DNA of 64,000 nt from a virus. Where the stretch lies: positions 93,714 to 157,713 of the IMG/VR virus record IMGVR_UViG_3300043570_001741; one strand, given 5' to 3'. Positions within the stretch are counted from its first letter, which is position 1; every line of letters starts with the position of its first letter. Below are positions 7,926-14,680 of this stretch, one piece after another. Position numbers and translations under genes: made by a program. The notes under the pieces were generated by a model. It did not search any database, was not told where the DNA came from, and was given only the letters and a program-made list of their open reading frames with translations.

Positions 7926-8488
7926 TGAAAAAAGAAGACTTGATGATTCCTGCCGAAGAAAAGATTAGTATCGGTTTATTGAACGCACACGTACATTTTC
8001 TCTCAGGCGAAATTAATGAGGAAACTGTAAAGAGTGCTATTCAATGGATTGTATATGAAAACTTGAATACGTCAAGTGATACTCCCCTCAGTTTGTATAT
8101 CAATTCAACTGGTGGTGATTTGAGTGAAGCTTTTGCACTTACAGATATAATGCGTAATTCAAATCGTGTTATCAGAACGTTTGGTTTGGGTTCAGTATGC
8201 TCAGCCGCCTTTTTAATCTTTGCTTCAGGAACTCAGGGGCATAGATATATCGCTAAGAATACCAGTATTATGTGTCACCAATATGCTTCTGAAATGAATG
8301 GTAAATACCATGACATGAAAGCCTATGTACGTGAAAGTGAGCTTGCTAATACCCGAATGAATAAGTTATTGCAAGAATGTACTGGTATGGATTCTAGAAG
8401 CGTTAAAACTAAACTTCTTCCACCAAGTGATGTTTGGTTTACCGCTGAAGAATTAGTAGAACTAAGTGTAGCAGACCAAATTTTTTAG
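7925..8488 (+). CDS. ClpP-like serine protease
   Basis: The 187 residues fit the ClpP fold. The likely triad is Ser93 (in VCSAAF), His118 (in MCHQY) and Asp169 (in PSDVWF), and YINSTGG at 58-64 forms the oxyanion-side loop. C-terminal TAEELVELSVADQI matches the usual ClpP ending. Phage ClpP-like proteins may act as independent proteases, as prohead proteases or by joining host Clp complexes. The start overlaps the epimerase stop by one base. No partner ATPase is encoded in the window. Confidence 0.85.
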   Translation: MKKEDLMIPAEEKISIGLLNAHVHFLSGEINEETVKSAIQWIVYENLNTSSDTPLSLYINSTGGDLSEAFALTDIMRNSNRVIRTFGLGSVCSAAFLIFASGTQGHRYIAKNTSIMCHQYASEMNGKYHDMKAYVRESELANTRMNKLLQECTGMDSRSVKTKLLPPSDVWFTAEELVELSVADQIF

Positions 8489-8505
8489 GAGAAGTGTTTT
8501 CTAGT

Positions 8506-8658
8506 ATGTTAAGCGGCGGTAAAAAGGTTGAAAAACCTCAAAGAACAAAATTTAGAAAGAATACGGATAATTTGAATCAGAAGAATTCGAATAAACCGAA
8601 ACACCATGACCGATCCTTTTATCGGTTAGTAAAAGAGGAAAAAGAATATGTCTTATAG
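8506..8658 (+). CDS. Small basic protein (50 aa)
   Basis: A short open frame with an AGGAGAAG site about 12 nt before the ATG. The product is very basic (many Lys, Arg, His), with no hydrophobic segment, so an RNA- or DNA-binding role is possible. A 6-bp hairpin (8609-8626) lies within it, and its last 11 bases overlap the next gene. I do not recognise it. Confidence 0.5.
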   Translation: MLSGGKKVEKPQRTKFRKNTDNLNQKNSNKPKHHDRSFYRLVKEEKEYVL

Positions 8659-8815
8659 AAATAACCTCAGAGAACGAATTGCTGAATTGCAAAAAGAAAT
8701 TACCGAAGACAAAGGTCAAATCGAAGCCTTGAAAAAAGAATTGAAAAGACTTGAAATGGCTGAATTTGAAGAAGATTTGTCGGAAGAATCTAATCAGCAA
8801 CTACTAAAAGGTTGA
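8648..8815 (+). CDS. Small coiled-coil protein (55 aa)
   Basis: The ATG at 8648 is preceded by a GAGGA site at 8635-8639. The product is almost wholly a charged heptad-patterned helix (leucines and isoleucines spaced through ELQKEI, IEALKKEL, RLEMAEF), typical of a short coiled coil. Its acidic C-terminus contrasts with the basic protein before it, and the two genes overlap, so the two products could pair. Function unknown. Confidence 0.6.
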   Translation: MSYRNNLRERIAELQKEITEDKGQIEALKKELKRLEMAEFEEDLSEESNQQLLKG

Positions 8816-8839
8816 TGTTGTTTTAATACAACAACCCGC

Positions 8840-8868
8840 TTGACATTTCCATCAATATCTGTTAAGGT
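8840..8868 (+). promoter_or_regulatory. Sigma-70-like promoter, TTGACA-17-TAAGGT
   Basis: A perfect -35 box TTGACA at 8840-8845 is followed after 17 bp by TAAGGT. Transcription would start around 8875, the position of the ATG of the next gene, so the message may have almost no leader. The -10 match is weak. Confidence 0.45.
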
Positions 8869-8874
8869 ATTGGT

Positions 8875-9258
8875 ATGAGTGAAATTCTGCAAGAAACTAC
8901 AATTTGGACAGGCCATTATGGTGCCTGTAATCACACGTATTTACTAGATAATCAAAATAAGATTATCGCATATATCAAACAAAATGATAATAAAGTAAAT
9001 ATATTAAAAACCCAAATCAAACTAGATAAACGTTATCGGACATTTAATAAAGTCCGTAATATTCAATTAGAATTATTATCTGGTAAATCCATAAAGAATA
9101 ATACCCGTATATTCAAAGTAAAAAGTAAAGATAAAGAATATAATGTTGAATTAATAGATTCTCATTATACCTGCACCTGTACTGGTTTTAATTTTCGTGG
9201 TAAATGTAAACATATTGACGCTGTTGCAAAAACACTACAGTCTGCCGAAATCGCTTGA
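8875..9258 (+). CDS. Small SWIM-type zinc-finger protein (127 aa)
   Basis: The C-terminal part carries a CxC...CxH arrangement (YTCTCTGF, then GKCKHIDAV), which fits the SWIM zinc finger seen in DNA- or protein-binding proteins. The N-terminal about 95 residues are basic and beta-rich, without a known signature. It stands alone behind its own promoter and is followed by another promoter whose -35 box overlaps its stop codon. Early expression and binding of nucleic acid or host protein are inference. Confidence 0.7.
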   Translation: MSEILQETTIWTGHYGACNHTYLLDNQNKIIAYIKQNDNKVNILKTQIKLDKRYRTFNKVRNIQLELLSGKSIKNNTRIFKVKSKDKEYNVELIDSHYTCTCTGFNFRGKCKHIDAVAKTLQSAEIA

Positions 9259-9282
9259 CAAACCTGCCCGAATCTGTATAAT
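9255..9282 (+). promoter_or_regulatory. Strong sigma-70 promoter, TTGACA-16-TATAAT
   Basis: Both boxes are perfect: TTGACA at 9255-9260 and TATAAT at 9277-9282, 16 bp apart. The -35 box overlaps the stop of the SWIM-finger gene. From the -10 box onward, 32 bp (9277-9308) are identical to 11055-11086 at a second promoter. Confidence 0.8.
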
Positions 9283-9311
9283 GGTACCTGTTGAGTTGAT
9301 AAGGACATCAA

Positions 9312-9548
9312 ATGAAAGATAAATTGACATGGGAATTGCAGGCATATGGCTCGCCTGCTGATGATATCATTGCTTCTGTGGAAGAATCAATGACTTTTAA
9401 ATTTTCAGGTGTGGGCATGGTCATTGCTTCGTACCTGTCGGATGCTCAAGAAATGTTAGAGCGTGACAACAAAAACGCTTCTCGCCAATATATCAATATT
9501 GCTAAAATGTTGATAATGCATTATGACCTTGGTTTCAAACGTGCTTAA
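9312..9548 (+). CDS. Small early-type protein (78 aa)
   Basis: First gene behind the strong promoter at 9255; the shared leader supplies the ribosome site (GATAAGGA, 9298-9305). The product is a compact mostly helical protein without membrane segments or known motifs. Its location in a run of tiny genes behind a host-type promoter suggests host takeover, but I do not recognise it. Confidence 0.65.
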   Translation: MKDKLTWELQAYGSPADDIIASVEESMTFKFSGVGMVIASYLSDAQEMLERDNKNASRQYINIAKMLIMHYDLGFKRA

Positions 9549-9558
9549 GGATAAAAAA

Positions 9559-9831
9559 ATGTCTGCTACAAAAGAATACACCATCGAAATTTACAAAACC
9601 GACCGCCGCACAAAAGAAGGCCGCCGTCTGGTTGCTAAACAGGAATTTGCTCCTGTAACTAAAGATTACATCGGCTACGTAGCTGATGCAAAGCGCAATT
9701 TAGGTTTTACTGTAGAAGTTTTTGAAACCTGGGTTACTAAAAAGAATTTAATTTCTGGAAAAGAATATCAGGAAAAATACGATACACCGCATTTTTGCTC
9801 TGCTTCTTCAGAATCATATTGGTCAATGTAA
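9559..9831 (+). CDS. Small basic early-type protein (90 aa)
   Basis: I chose the ATG at 9559, preceded by AAGGAT, over an upstream ATG at 9523 that lies inside the previous gene. The N-terminal half looks like beta strands with many charged residues (EIYKTDRRTKEGRR), the rest mixed. No known motif. The AAGGATAAAAA-ATG arrangement recurs before the next gene, suggesting a co-evolved operon. Confidence 0.6.
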   Translation: MSATKEYTIEIYKTDRRTKEGRRLVAKQEFAPVTKDYIGYVADAKRNLGFTVEVFETWVTKKNLISGKEYQEKYDTPHFCSASSESYWSM

Positions 9832-9840
9832 GGATAAAAA

Positions 9841-10152
9841 ATGAAATTGCTCATCACCACACAAAATTTAGAAAACTACGGCGCCCATGATTGGGACGGA
9901 GTTGGCGAGTGCCCACAATATTGGAAAGCCAAGGGTGGTAGTGATTATGTGGTAAAGAATTTTACCAATTTCAATAATACCACAGAAGCCGTTATGGCTC
10001 TCCGTGGCCAAATTGAAGAGGACAGCGAGTATTATCGTTCCTTTATTATTGATTGGGAAGTTGTGGCTGATGACTACCTCACCGAGTTTGAGCAAATGCA
10101 GCTGGACTATGAAGGCAAGATTCGTTTTGCTGCCAAAGAATTGACATTGTAA
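9841..10152 (+). CDS. Conserved small phage protein (103 aa)
   Basis: The protein begins MKLLITTQNLENYGAHDWDG, a start I recall from many unrelated phage proteins of unknown role. It is acidic, with aromatic residues clustered in the first half. Spacing and ribosome site (AAGGATAAAAA) match the gene before it. No catalytic or membrane signature. Confidence 0.65.
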   Translation: MKLLITTQNLENYGAHDWDGVGECPQYWKAKGGSDYVVKNFTNFNNTTEAVMALRGQIEEDSEYYRSFIIDWEVVADDYLTEFEQMQLDYEGKIRFAAKELTL

Positions 10153-10161
10153 GGATATATT

Positions 10162-10296
10162 ATGTGGCGAATTGTTTATTTAAATGACAGATATGGTATA
10201 ATGAATTTGCTGACCGAAGAATGCTGCGGTTGGTATGAATTTAAATCGGATGCTAAAGAAGCTTTCGAATCTTTGCGTAAAAATGGAGAACTTTAA
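10162..10296 (+). CDS. Very small protein (44 aa)
   Basis: A short frame with an AGGATA ribosome site 5-6 nt before the ATG, in the same spacing as its neighbours. It opens MWRIVYLND and contains a CC pair followed by GWYEF. The tight fit between flanking genes and the ribosome site make it credible. Function unknown. Confidence 0.55.
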   Translation: MWRIVYLNDRYGIMNLLTEECCGWYEFKSDAKEAFESLRKNGEL

Positions 10297-10298
10297 TT

Positions 10299-10646
10299 AT
10301 GGCTTATATGAACCAACAAAAGAAAGCAGTTATTGCTGCAGCTTTAAAACCTATTTTGAAAAAGTACAATCTCAAAGGTTCTTTGCGGGTTAACAATCAT
10401 TCAAGCATTATGTTAAACCTGAAATCTGGCCCAATTGATTTTGGCGGTGATTATGTTCAGGTTAATCCTTATTGGCTCGATGACCATTATGATGGTGTAG
10501 CCTTAGAAGCTTTGAAAGAAATCAAAGAAGCTTTGCTCTCGGCTGATTATTATGACCATTCCGATGCTCAGACTGATTATTTCAATACGGCATATTATTA
10601 CCACATTCATGTTGGTAAATGGGATAAACCATACGTATGTCAATAA
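10299..10646 (+). CDS. Conserved small phage protein (115 aa)
   Basis: I recognise the layout of a widespread phage family of unknown function: a helical N-terminus with ALKPILKKYNLKGSLRV, a central NHSSIMLNLKSG strand pair, and the C-terminal TDYFNTAYYYHIHVGKWDKPY. A GGAGAA site lies just upstream. The gene overlaps the next by 10 nt. No enzyme motif is visible. Confidence 0.7.
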   Translation: MAYMNQQKKAVIAAALKPILKKYNLKGSLRVNNHSSIMLNLKSGPIDFGGDYVQVNPYWLDDHYDGVALEALKEIKEALLSADYYDHSDAQTDYFNTAYYYHIHVGKWDKPYVCQ

Positions 10647-10984
10647 TTTATACTTACCAAAAGTCTAAAAAGAAAAGCAAGACCAAAAAGGAAATTGCTG
10701 AGTATCAGGCATGGCTTGATAGCGTCAACAATATGTCCACTGGCTTTTCTAAACTAAAACCTAAAGTGATAAATTCTGGTGTTCCGAAACTGACCACACC
10801 CGTTGGTCGTGAAACGCCAAAATATCCTAGTTTTGAAACGTTTGGTGGTTCTGCTACAAAACCAATTCAAGGTAAAGTTTATACTGGTACTGCTATGAAG
10901 GGTATTGGCACTTTGCACAAAAGCAATGCGGTTCCTATATTTTCGGATGAGGAAGCTCGTGACCAGGCATTGATGCGGAGATGA
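10637..10984 (+). CDS. Conserved basic phage protein (115 aa)
   Basis: The N-terminus is very Lys-rich; the C-terminal segment (KVYTGTAMKGIGTLHKSN, then SDEEARDQALMRR) is a conserved block that I recall from many phage and phage-like proteins of unknown function. The middle is Pro-rich and probably disordered. It overlaps the previous gene by 10 nt and lacks a clear ribosome site, so translation may be coupled. Confidence 0.65.
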   Translation: MSIIYTYQKSKKKSKTKKEIAEYQAWLDSVNNMSTGFSKLKPKVINSGVPKLTTPVGRETPKYPSFETFGGSATKPIQGKVYTGTAMKGIGTLHKSNAVPIFSDEEARDQALMRR

Positions 10985-11032
10985 ATACTTTAGTATTACT
11001 GTTGCTTTCACGCAACACCTGCCAAAAAGTGC

Positions 11033-11060
11033 TTGACTATCCTGCCAGTTTGTGTATAAT
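11033..11060 (+). promoter_or_regulatory. Sigma-70 promoter, TTGACT-16-TATAAT, duplicated leader
   Basis: TTGACT at 11033-11038 and TATAAT at 11055-11060 have a 16-bp spacer. The 32 bp from 11055 to 11086 are identical to 9277-9308, including the ribosome site. The spacer and -35 differ slightly, so the promoter-leader unit was duplicated and then drifted or was kept by selection. Confidence 0.75.
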
Positions 11061-11090
11061 GGTACCTGTTGAGTTGATAAGGACATTGAA

Positions 11091-11840
11091 ATGAATTTGC
11101 TATCTACAGGTAACCCCAAAATTTTAAAAGGTTTGGCACAAGGTTACAATACCTACATTTTGCACCTGGCTCCTGCTGACTTGTCAGGTTATGAAACCTG
11201 CGCTAAACGTACCATTGGTTGCACAGCTGCTTGCTTGAACCTCGCTGGTCGTGGCGGTATGTTCAAGCGTGGCGAATTTACCAACGTCATTCAAAAAGCT
11301 CGTATTCGCAAAACCAAAATGTTTTTCGAAGACCGTATTACATTTATGAATTTGTTGGTTAAAGATATTGAATTGGGCATTAAACAAAGCAAACGCCTTG
11401 GCTTAATTCCTGTTTTCCGTTTGAACGGCACCTCTGACCTTGCTTTTGAAAAGTATGAGGTCAACCGCAATGGACAAACCTATTCAAACATTTTCTACGC
11501 TTTTCCTGAAGTGACATTTTATGATTACACCAAAATTCTTGGTCGTAAAATTAAAATGGTTCCCAATTATTCGTTGACATTTTCTGCCGCTGATGGTAAT
11601 GATGCTGACGTTTATGCTGCCATTCAACAAGGTTACAATGTTGCTACGGTGTTCGGTTTGAAAAAGACTGAACCAATGCCTGATAGCTACATGGGTCGTC
11701 CTGTTTTTAATGGCGATGAATCAGACCTGCGGTTTCTGGATCCCAAAGGTGTTGTGGTCGGTTTGTATGCAAAAGGCAAAGCCAAAAAAGATACAACCGG
11801 TTTTGTAAAGTATCCAGTTCTAATGATGAAAGCTGCGTAA
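11091..11840 (+). CDS. Gp88-like phage protein (249 aa)
   Basis: The sequence resembles the gene-product-88 domain found in diverse phages: NLLSTGNPKILKG at the start, a cluster of cysteines (YETCAKRTIGCTAACLN) near residues 37-53, a central FRLNGTSDLAFEK, and SLTFSAADGND. The function of the family is unknown to me. Four cysteines in the cluster could bind a metal. It is the first gene behind the duplicated promoter, so it should be strongly expressed early. Confidence 0.75.
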   Translation: MNLLSTGNPKILKGLAQGYNTYILHLAPADLSGYETCAKRTIGCTAACLNLAGRGGMFKRGEFTNVIQKARIRKTKMFFEDRITFMNLLVKDIELGIKQSKRLGLIPVFRLNGTSDLAFEKYEVNRNGQTYSNIFYAFPEVTFYDYTKILGRKIKMVPNYSLTFSAADGNDADVYAAIQQGYNVATVFGLKKTEPMPDSYMGRPVFNGDESDLRFLDPKGVVVGLYAKGKAKKDTTGFVKYPVLMMKAA

Positions 11841-11974
11841 TGATAAAAGAATTTTTCTTCTACCTCGATGCATGGAAATTTTGTAGAGATAATGACCTTC
11901 CCGTATCTCTAATTGTCCGTAAAAATTGGAAAGTTTGGGAAGTTGATTTTGAAATGAATGAAATGGAGTCTTAA
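11840..11974 (+). CDS. Very small protein (44 aa)
   Basis: A short frame whose ATG overlaps the preceding stop (TAATG) and whose stop is directly followed by the next ATG. It is aromatic-rich (FFFYLDAWKF) with an acidic C-terminus. Exact packing between neighbours supports translation. Function unknown. Confidence 0.5.
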   Translation: MIKEFFFYLDAWKFCRDNDLPVSLIVRKNWKVWEVDFEMNEMES

Positions 11975-12211
11975 ATGAAAAGATTGTTAGTTATCCCTTT
12001 AGTGTTATCTTTGGTTGCTTGCTCGTCAACACCAACCTATAAATTGACGAACTATAAAGGCCCTGAAGCCATGGACCGAAACGAAGCAGTACAAGCTGCT
12101 AAACAATGTGTGTTCGCTAAAATGCGACCAAATGTGGAATATATTTCCGTAAAAACCGATGCTGGTCCCAAAGTTATGGTGCCTATAAATGTTCATTGCG
12201 AACCATTTTGA
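11975..12211 (+). CDS. Predicted lipoprotein (78 aa)
   Basis: The first 16 residues form a lipoprotein signal with lipobox LVAC, so Cys16 should be lipidated and the mature about 63 residues placed in the periplasm. There are two other cysteines that could pair. Phage lipoproteins of this kind may act in superinfection exclusion or in lysis (outer-membrane spanin), but the mature part lacks the Pro-rich character of typical spanins. The next gene encodes a membrane protein. Confidence 0.75.
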   Translation: MKRLLVIPLVLSLVACSSTPTYKLTNYKGPEAMDRNEAVQAAKQCVFAKMRPNVEYISVKTDAGPKVMVPINVHCEPF

Positions 12212-12217
12212 TTGTAA

Positions 12218-12535
12218 ATGCTTAATCAGGAAACATTAGAACTGATTTTATTGGGTGGCATTGGTATTGTCATTCTTGGTTTTTTCTGGAGAATTATTGT
12301 TATTGGTGCTGCATTGCTTTTTGCTATTGTAGTTCTTGCTAACCATACACCACCTACTGAAACCAGAACCGTTGCACCTTCTGTGGTTGTGCAACAAGAG
12401 GTTGTAATAGAACCGCAAAAAGTGAACGACCCTCGCCGTGAGGAATACGTTCAAGGATGTGTAAGATATGGATTCACCAAGCAATCTTGTGAAGATTATT
12501 GGGATGGAAAAGTTGATAGTTTAATGGAGATTTAA
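12218..12535 (+). CDS. Small membrane protein (105 aa)
   Basis: Residues about 8-42 are strongly hydrophobic (one long or two short membrane spans). The soluble tail of about 60 residues contains a Val/Glu-rich stretch and two cysteines. It lies directly after a lipoprotein gene, so the pair may work together at the envelope. I cannot assign it to holin, spanin or exclusion protein from sequence alone. Confidence 0.65.
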   Translation: MLNQETLELILLGGIGIVILGFFWRIIVIGAALLFAIVVLANHTPPTETRTVAPSVVVQQEVVIEPQKVNDPRREEYVQGCVRYGFTKQSCEDYWDGKVDSLMEI

Positions 12536-12536
12536 A

Positions 12537-12917
12537 ATGGGAACACGTAGTTTGACTTTTGTTTATGAAGAAAACAAACCAATTATCAACATGTACCGCC
12601 AATTCGATGGCTATCCAGAAGGTCACGGCCAAGAACTGGCTGATTTTCTGTTGTCTGGTAAATTGGTAAATGGTTTTTCTGAAACTCAAACCGTGCAGTT
12701 TAATGGCATGGGTTGCTTGGCAGCTCAGATGATTGCCAACTTTAAGAAATCTGTAGGAGGTTTCTACATTTATCCTATTGAATCTAATTCATGCTGGCAA
12801 GATTATGAATACCACGTTTATGAAGAAACTGTGGTTGTAAAGAATCCCGACCAAGTTATCTTTGATGGCACTTGGGAAGAATTCAAAGCTTTCTGTTGCG
12901 AAATGGCGACAGACTGA
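12537..12917 (+). CDS. Conserved phage protein of MGTRS type (126 aa)
   Basis: It begins MGTRSLTFVYE and continues with MYRQFDGYPEGHGQELADFL, a conserved pattern I know from many phage and bacterial hypothetical proteins. The rest contains an aromatic segment (GGFYIYPIE) and an acidic C-terminus. No signal peptide. Function unknown. It is the last gene before a promoter. Confidence 0.7.
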   Translation: MGTRSLTFVYEENKPIINMYRQFDGYPEGHGQELADFLLSGKLVNGFSETQTVQFNGMGCLAAQMIANFKKSVGGFYIYPIESNSCWQDYEYHVYEETVVVKNPDQVIFDGTWEEFKAFCCEMATD

Positions 12918-12937
12918 GGCAACAATGGCGATGCCTC

Positions 12938-12966
12938 TTGACAAACTCGCCTATTTGTGTTACACT
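12938..12966 (+). promoter_or_regulatory. Sigma-70-like promoter, TTGACA-17-TACACT
   Basis: Perfect -35 at 12938-12943, TACACT at 12961-12966, spacer 17 bp. Transcription should start near 12973, leaving a 25-nt leader with a TTGGAG ribosome site before the ATG at 12998. Confidence 0.7.
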
Positions 12967-12997
12967 TGAAGTTCTTAAATTATATTGGAGTTATATT

Positions 12998-13426
12998 ATG
13001 GCCCGTGGAAAATCTACTAAACTAAAGCCCTTTCAGAAATTGTTGACCGTTATGATTAGCGGCAACCCAACAACAGTCGAAGAAATCGATGCCTTACTTG
13101 GCAAAGAAATCCAAATGTATCGCTTGTCGACCTACATTTGGCACATTAAGACCAATGCCGATGGCGTTGTTCGTGCAATCAAAGATGGTCGCAAAGTGAC
13201 CGCTTATCAAATCGTTAACGTTCCTGACGTTAAAAAATACATGAGTCGTGTTGGCATTACCAACAGCGGATTCGTAGCAGGTCAACCTGCACCAGCGCCT
13301 GTAACTAAGGCTAAGAAAACTAAGGTTGAGAAACTGGCTGACTTGGCCGCCACACCAATCGAAACACCAGTTATTGTTGAACCAGTAGCTGAGTTACAAG
13401 TGACAGAAATCACCGTAACGGAATGA
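12998..13426 (+). CDS. Possible DNA-binding protein (142 aa)
   Basis: The ATG at 12998 has a good GGAG site; a longer frame from 12872 would include the promoter and overlap the upstream gene. Residues about 15-75 suggest a winged-helix-like fold (TVEEIDALLGK, then YRLSTYIWHIK and a basic wing). A Lys/Ala/Pro-rich linker and an acidic Val/Glu tail follow. This resembles small phage transcription or replication accessory proteins, but the assignment is inference. It overlaps the MazG-like gene by 4 nt. Confidence 0.6.
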   Translation: MARGKSTKLKPFQKLLTVMISGNPTTVEEIDALLGKEIQMYRLSTYIWHIKTNADGVVRAIKDGRKVTAYQIVNVPDVKKYMSRVGITNSGFVAGQPAPAPVTKAKKTKVEKLADLAATPIETPVIVEPVAELQVTEITVTE

Positions 13427-13698
13427 AAGATGTGCAAAAAGAAATCCTTCTGATTGCTCAGGAGGAATGTGCAGAGGTCACCCAAGCTATTTCTAAAGTG
13501 TTTCGTTTCGGTATTGAGGCCAAATATAATGGCAAAACCAATCGTGAGCGCTTAACGGAAGAAGTTGGTGACCTTCTTTGCATGATTGATTTGATGGTTG
13601 AAAGAAAAATCATTGATGATACAAATGTACATGAAGCTATGCTAGCTAAAAAAGCAAAATTACAAACTTGGTCAAATATCTTTGGAGAAAATAAATGA
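13423..13698 (+). CDS. MazG-like nucleotide pyrophosphohydrolase
   Basis: The 91 residues form a single MazG-like helical domain with the metal-binding pattern E15-x-x-E18 and, after a loop, E47-x-x-D50. Such enzymes hydrolyse (d)NTPs or alarmones to monophosphates. In marine phages MazG has been proposed to alter nucleotide pools or ppGpp. The gene overlaps both neighbours by 4 nt. Confidence 0.85.
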   Translation: MKDVQKEILLIAQEECAEVTQAISKVFRFGIEAKYNGKTNRERLTEEVGDLLCMIDLMVERKIIDDTNVHEAMLAKKAKLQTWSNIFGENK

Positions 13699-14135
13699 GT
13701 TATATAATTACACTTGAGAACGATCCAGAAACTGGCGATTTGATTTTGCCATTGCCAGATGAATTGTTGAGAGAAGCTGGTTGGCAAACTGGCGACACTT
13801 TAGACTGGAAAGATAATGGTGATGGAACATTCACTATGACTAAAAAAGAAGAAACTGAATGGGTACTTGTTGAAGCTATCTCTCAGTTCCGTGAACGCTA
13901 TATGGTCGAAGTGCCAAAAGGCAAAGCAGAATGGGCTCTTGATACTGTAACCCTGAATGAAGCACAAGAATTTAGCCAAGAACATCTTGGTGAAGTGATT
14001 GTCTCTCACCGTGTTGTATCATTTGATGAAGCCTTGGAAATGTGTGATAAAGATAATCACTATTGTAAAGATTGGGACAATGAGCACAAGATAAGAGCCT
14101 TCTTTTCAAAAGAAGGCGTAAAGTATGACGTATGA
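13695..14135 (+). CDS. Two-domain phage protein with AbrB/MazE-like N-terminus (146 aa)
   Basis: Residues about 10-52 resemble a SpoVT/AbrB swapped-hairpin DNA-binding domain (LPLPDELLREAGWQTGDTL then DGTFTMTK). The remaining part (FRERYMVEVPKGKAEWALDTV, then EHLGEVIVSHRVV) is a conserved block found alone in many phages. The fusion suggests a regulator, though DNA binding is not proven. Coupled to neighbours through ATGA overlaps. Confidence 0.65.
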   Translation: MSYIITLENDPETGDLILPLPDELLREAGWQTGDTLDWKDNGDGTFTMTKKEETEWVLVEAISQFRERYMVEVPKGKAEWALDTVTLNEAQEFSQEHLGEVIVSHRVVSFDEALEMCDKDNHYCKDWDNEHKIRAFFSKEGVKYDV

Positions 14136-14680
14136 ATATTTTTTACCTAGACCATGATGTTTTAAAATGTGCTAAGATGCACAATGACAAACACACAGTT
14201 AAAATGATTCTTGAATATGCTCAATTACTTTCTACTGCTCATCGTTATCTTGATGGTAATATCGTTACTGGCCTCAGTAAAACTGGTCGTAAACAAGTTA
14301 GATATGTACTTTCTGATAATCGTGAATCTATTTTGTATAGTGCTACTCATATCAACCATCCTTCAGCAATTTGGGTGAGACAGACACATGAGAATTATCG
14401 ATGGTTGCAAGCTATGCTTGTAGCACTATGTGGTGAGTATTCTTATCGTTATGGTAAAATTCATAAATCTGAACGTGATGGTTTAGTTGACCAATTAGCA
14501 CAGGTGCCAAATTCAATACCATTTGGCACATTTACTGAACCAACTCCTGCGATGCCTGATGAAGTGAAAGTTGCAGGCGATTCTATAGCTTCTTATCGTA
14601 GTTACTATATAAACAACAAGGCGCATTTAGCGTCATGGAAAAAGCGTAATCAACCGGAGTGGTATAGTGCCCTTGTATAG
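14132..14680 (+). CDS. Conserved phage protein (182 aa)
   Basis: The sequence has a strongly conserved look: NIFYLDHDVLKCAKMHNDKH, then NHPSAIWVRQTHENYRWL, and near the end SIASYRSYYINNKAHLASWKKR. The His, Asp and Arg residues could form an active site, but I know of no characterised member. It is soluble and common in T4-like phages. It overlaps the next gene, which uses a GTG start. Confidence 0.7.
   Translation: MNIFYLDHDVLKCAKMHNDKHTVKMILEYAQLLSTAHRYLDGNIVTGLSKTGRKQVRYVLSDNRESILYSATHINHPSAIWVRQTHENYRWLQAMLVALCGEYSYRYGKIHKSERDGLVDQLAQVPNSIPFGTFTEPTPAMPDEVKVAGDSIASYRSYYINNKAHLASWKKRNQPEWYSALV

Noticed and set aside
8816-8837. Small hairpin TGTTGT/ACAACA as a terminator
   Set aside because: The stem is six A/T-rich pairs and no T run follows, so it is too weak to call.
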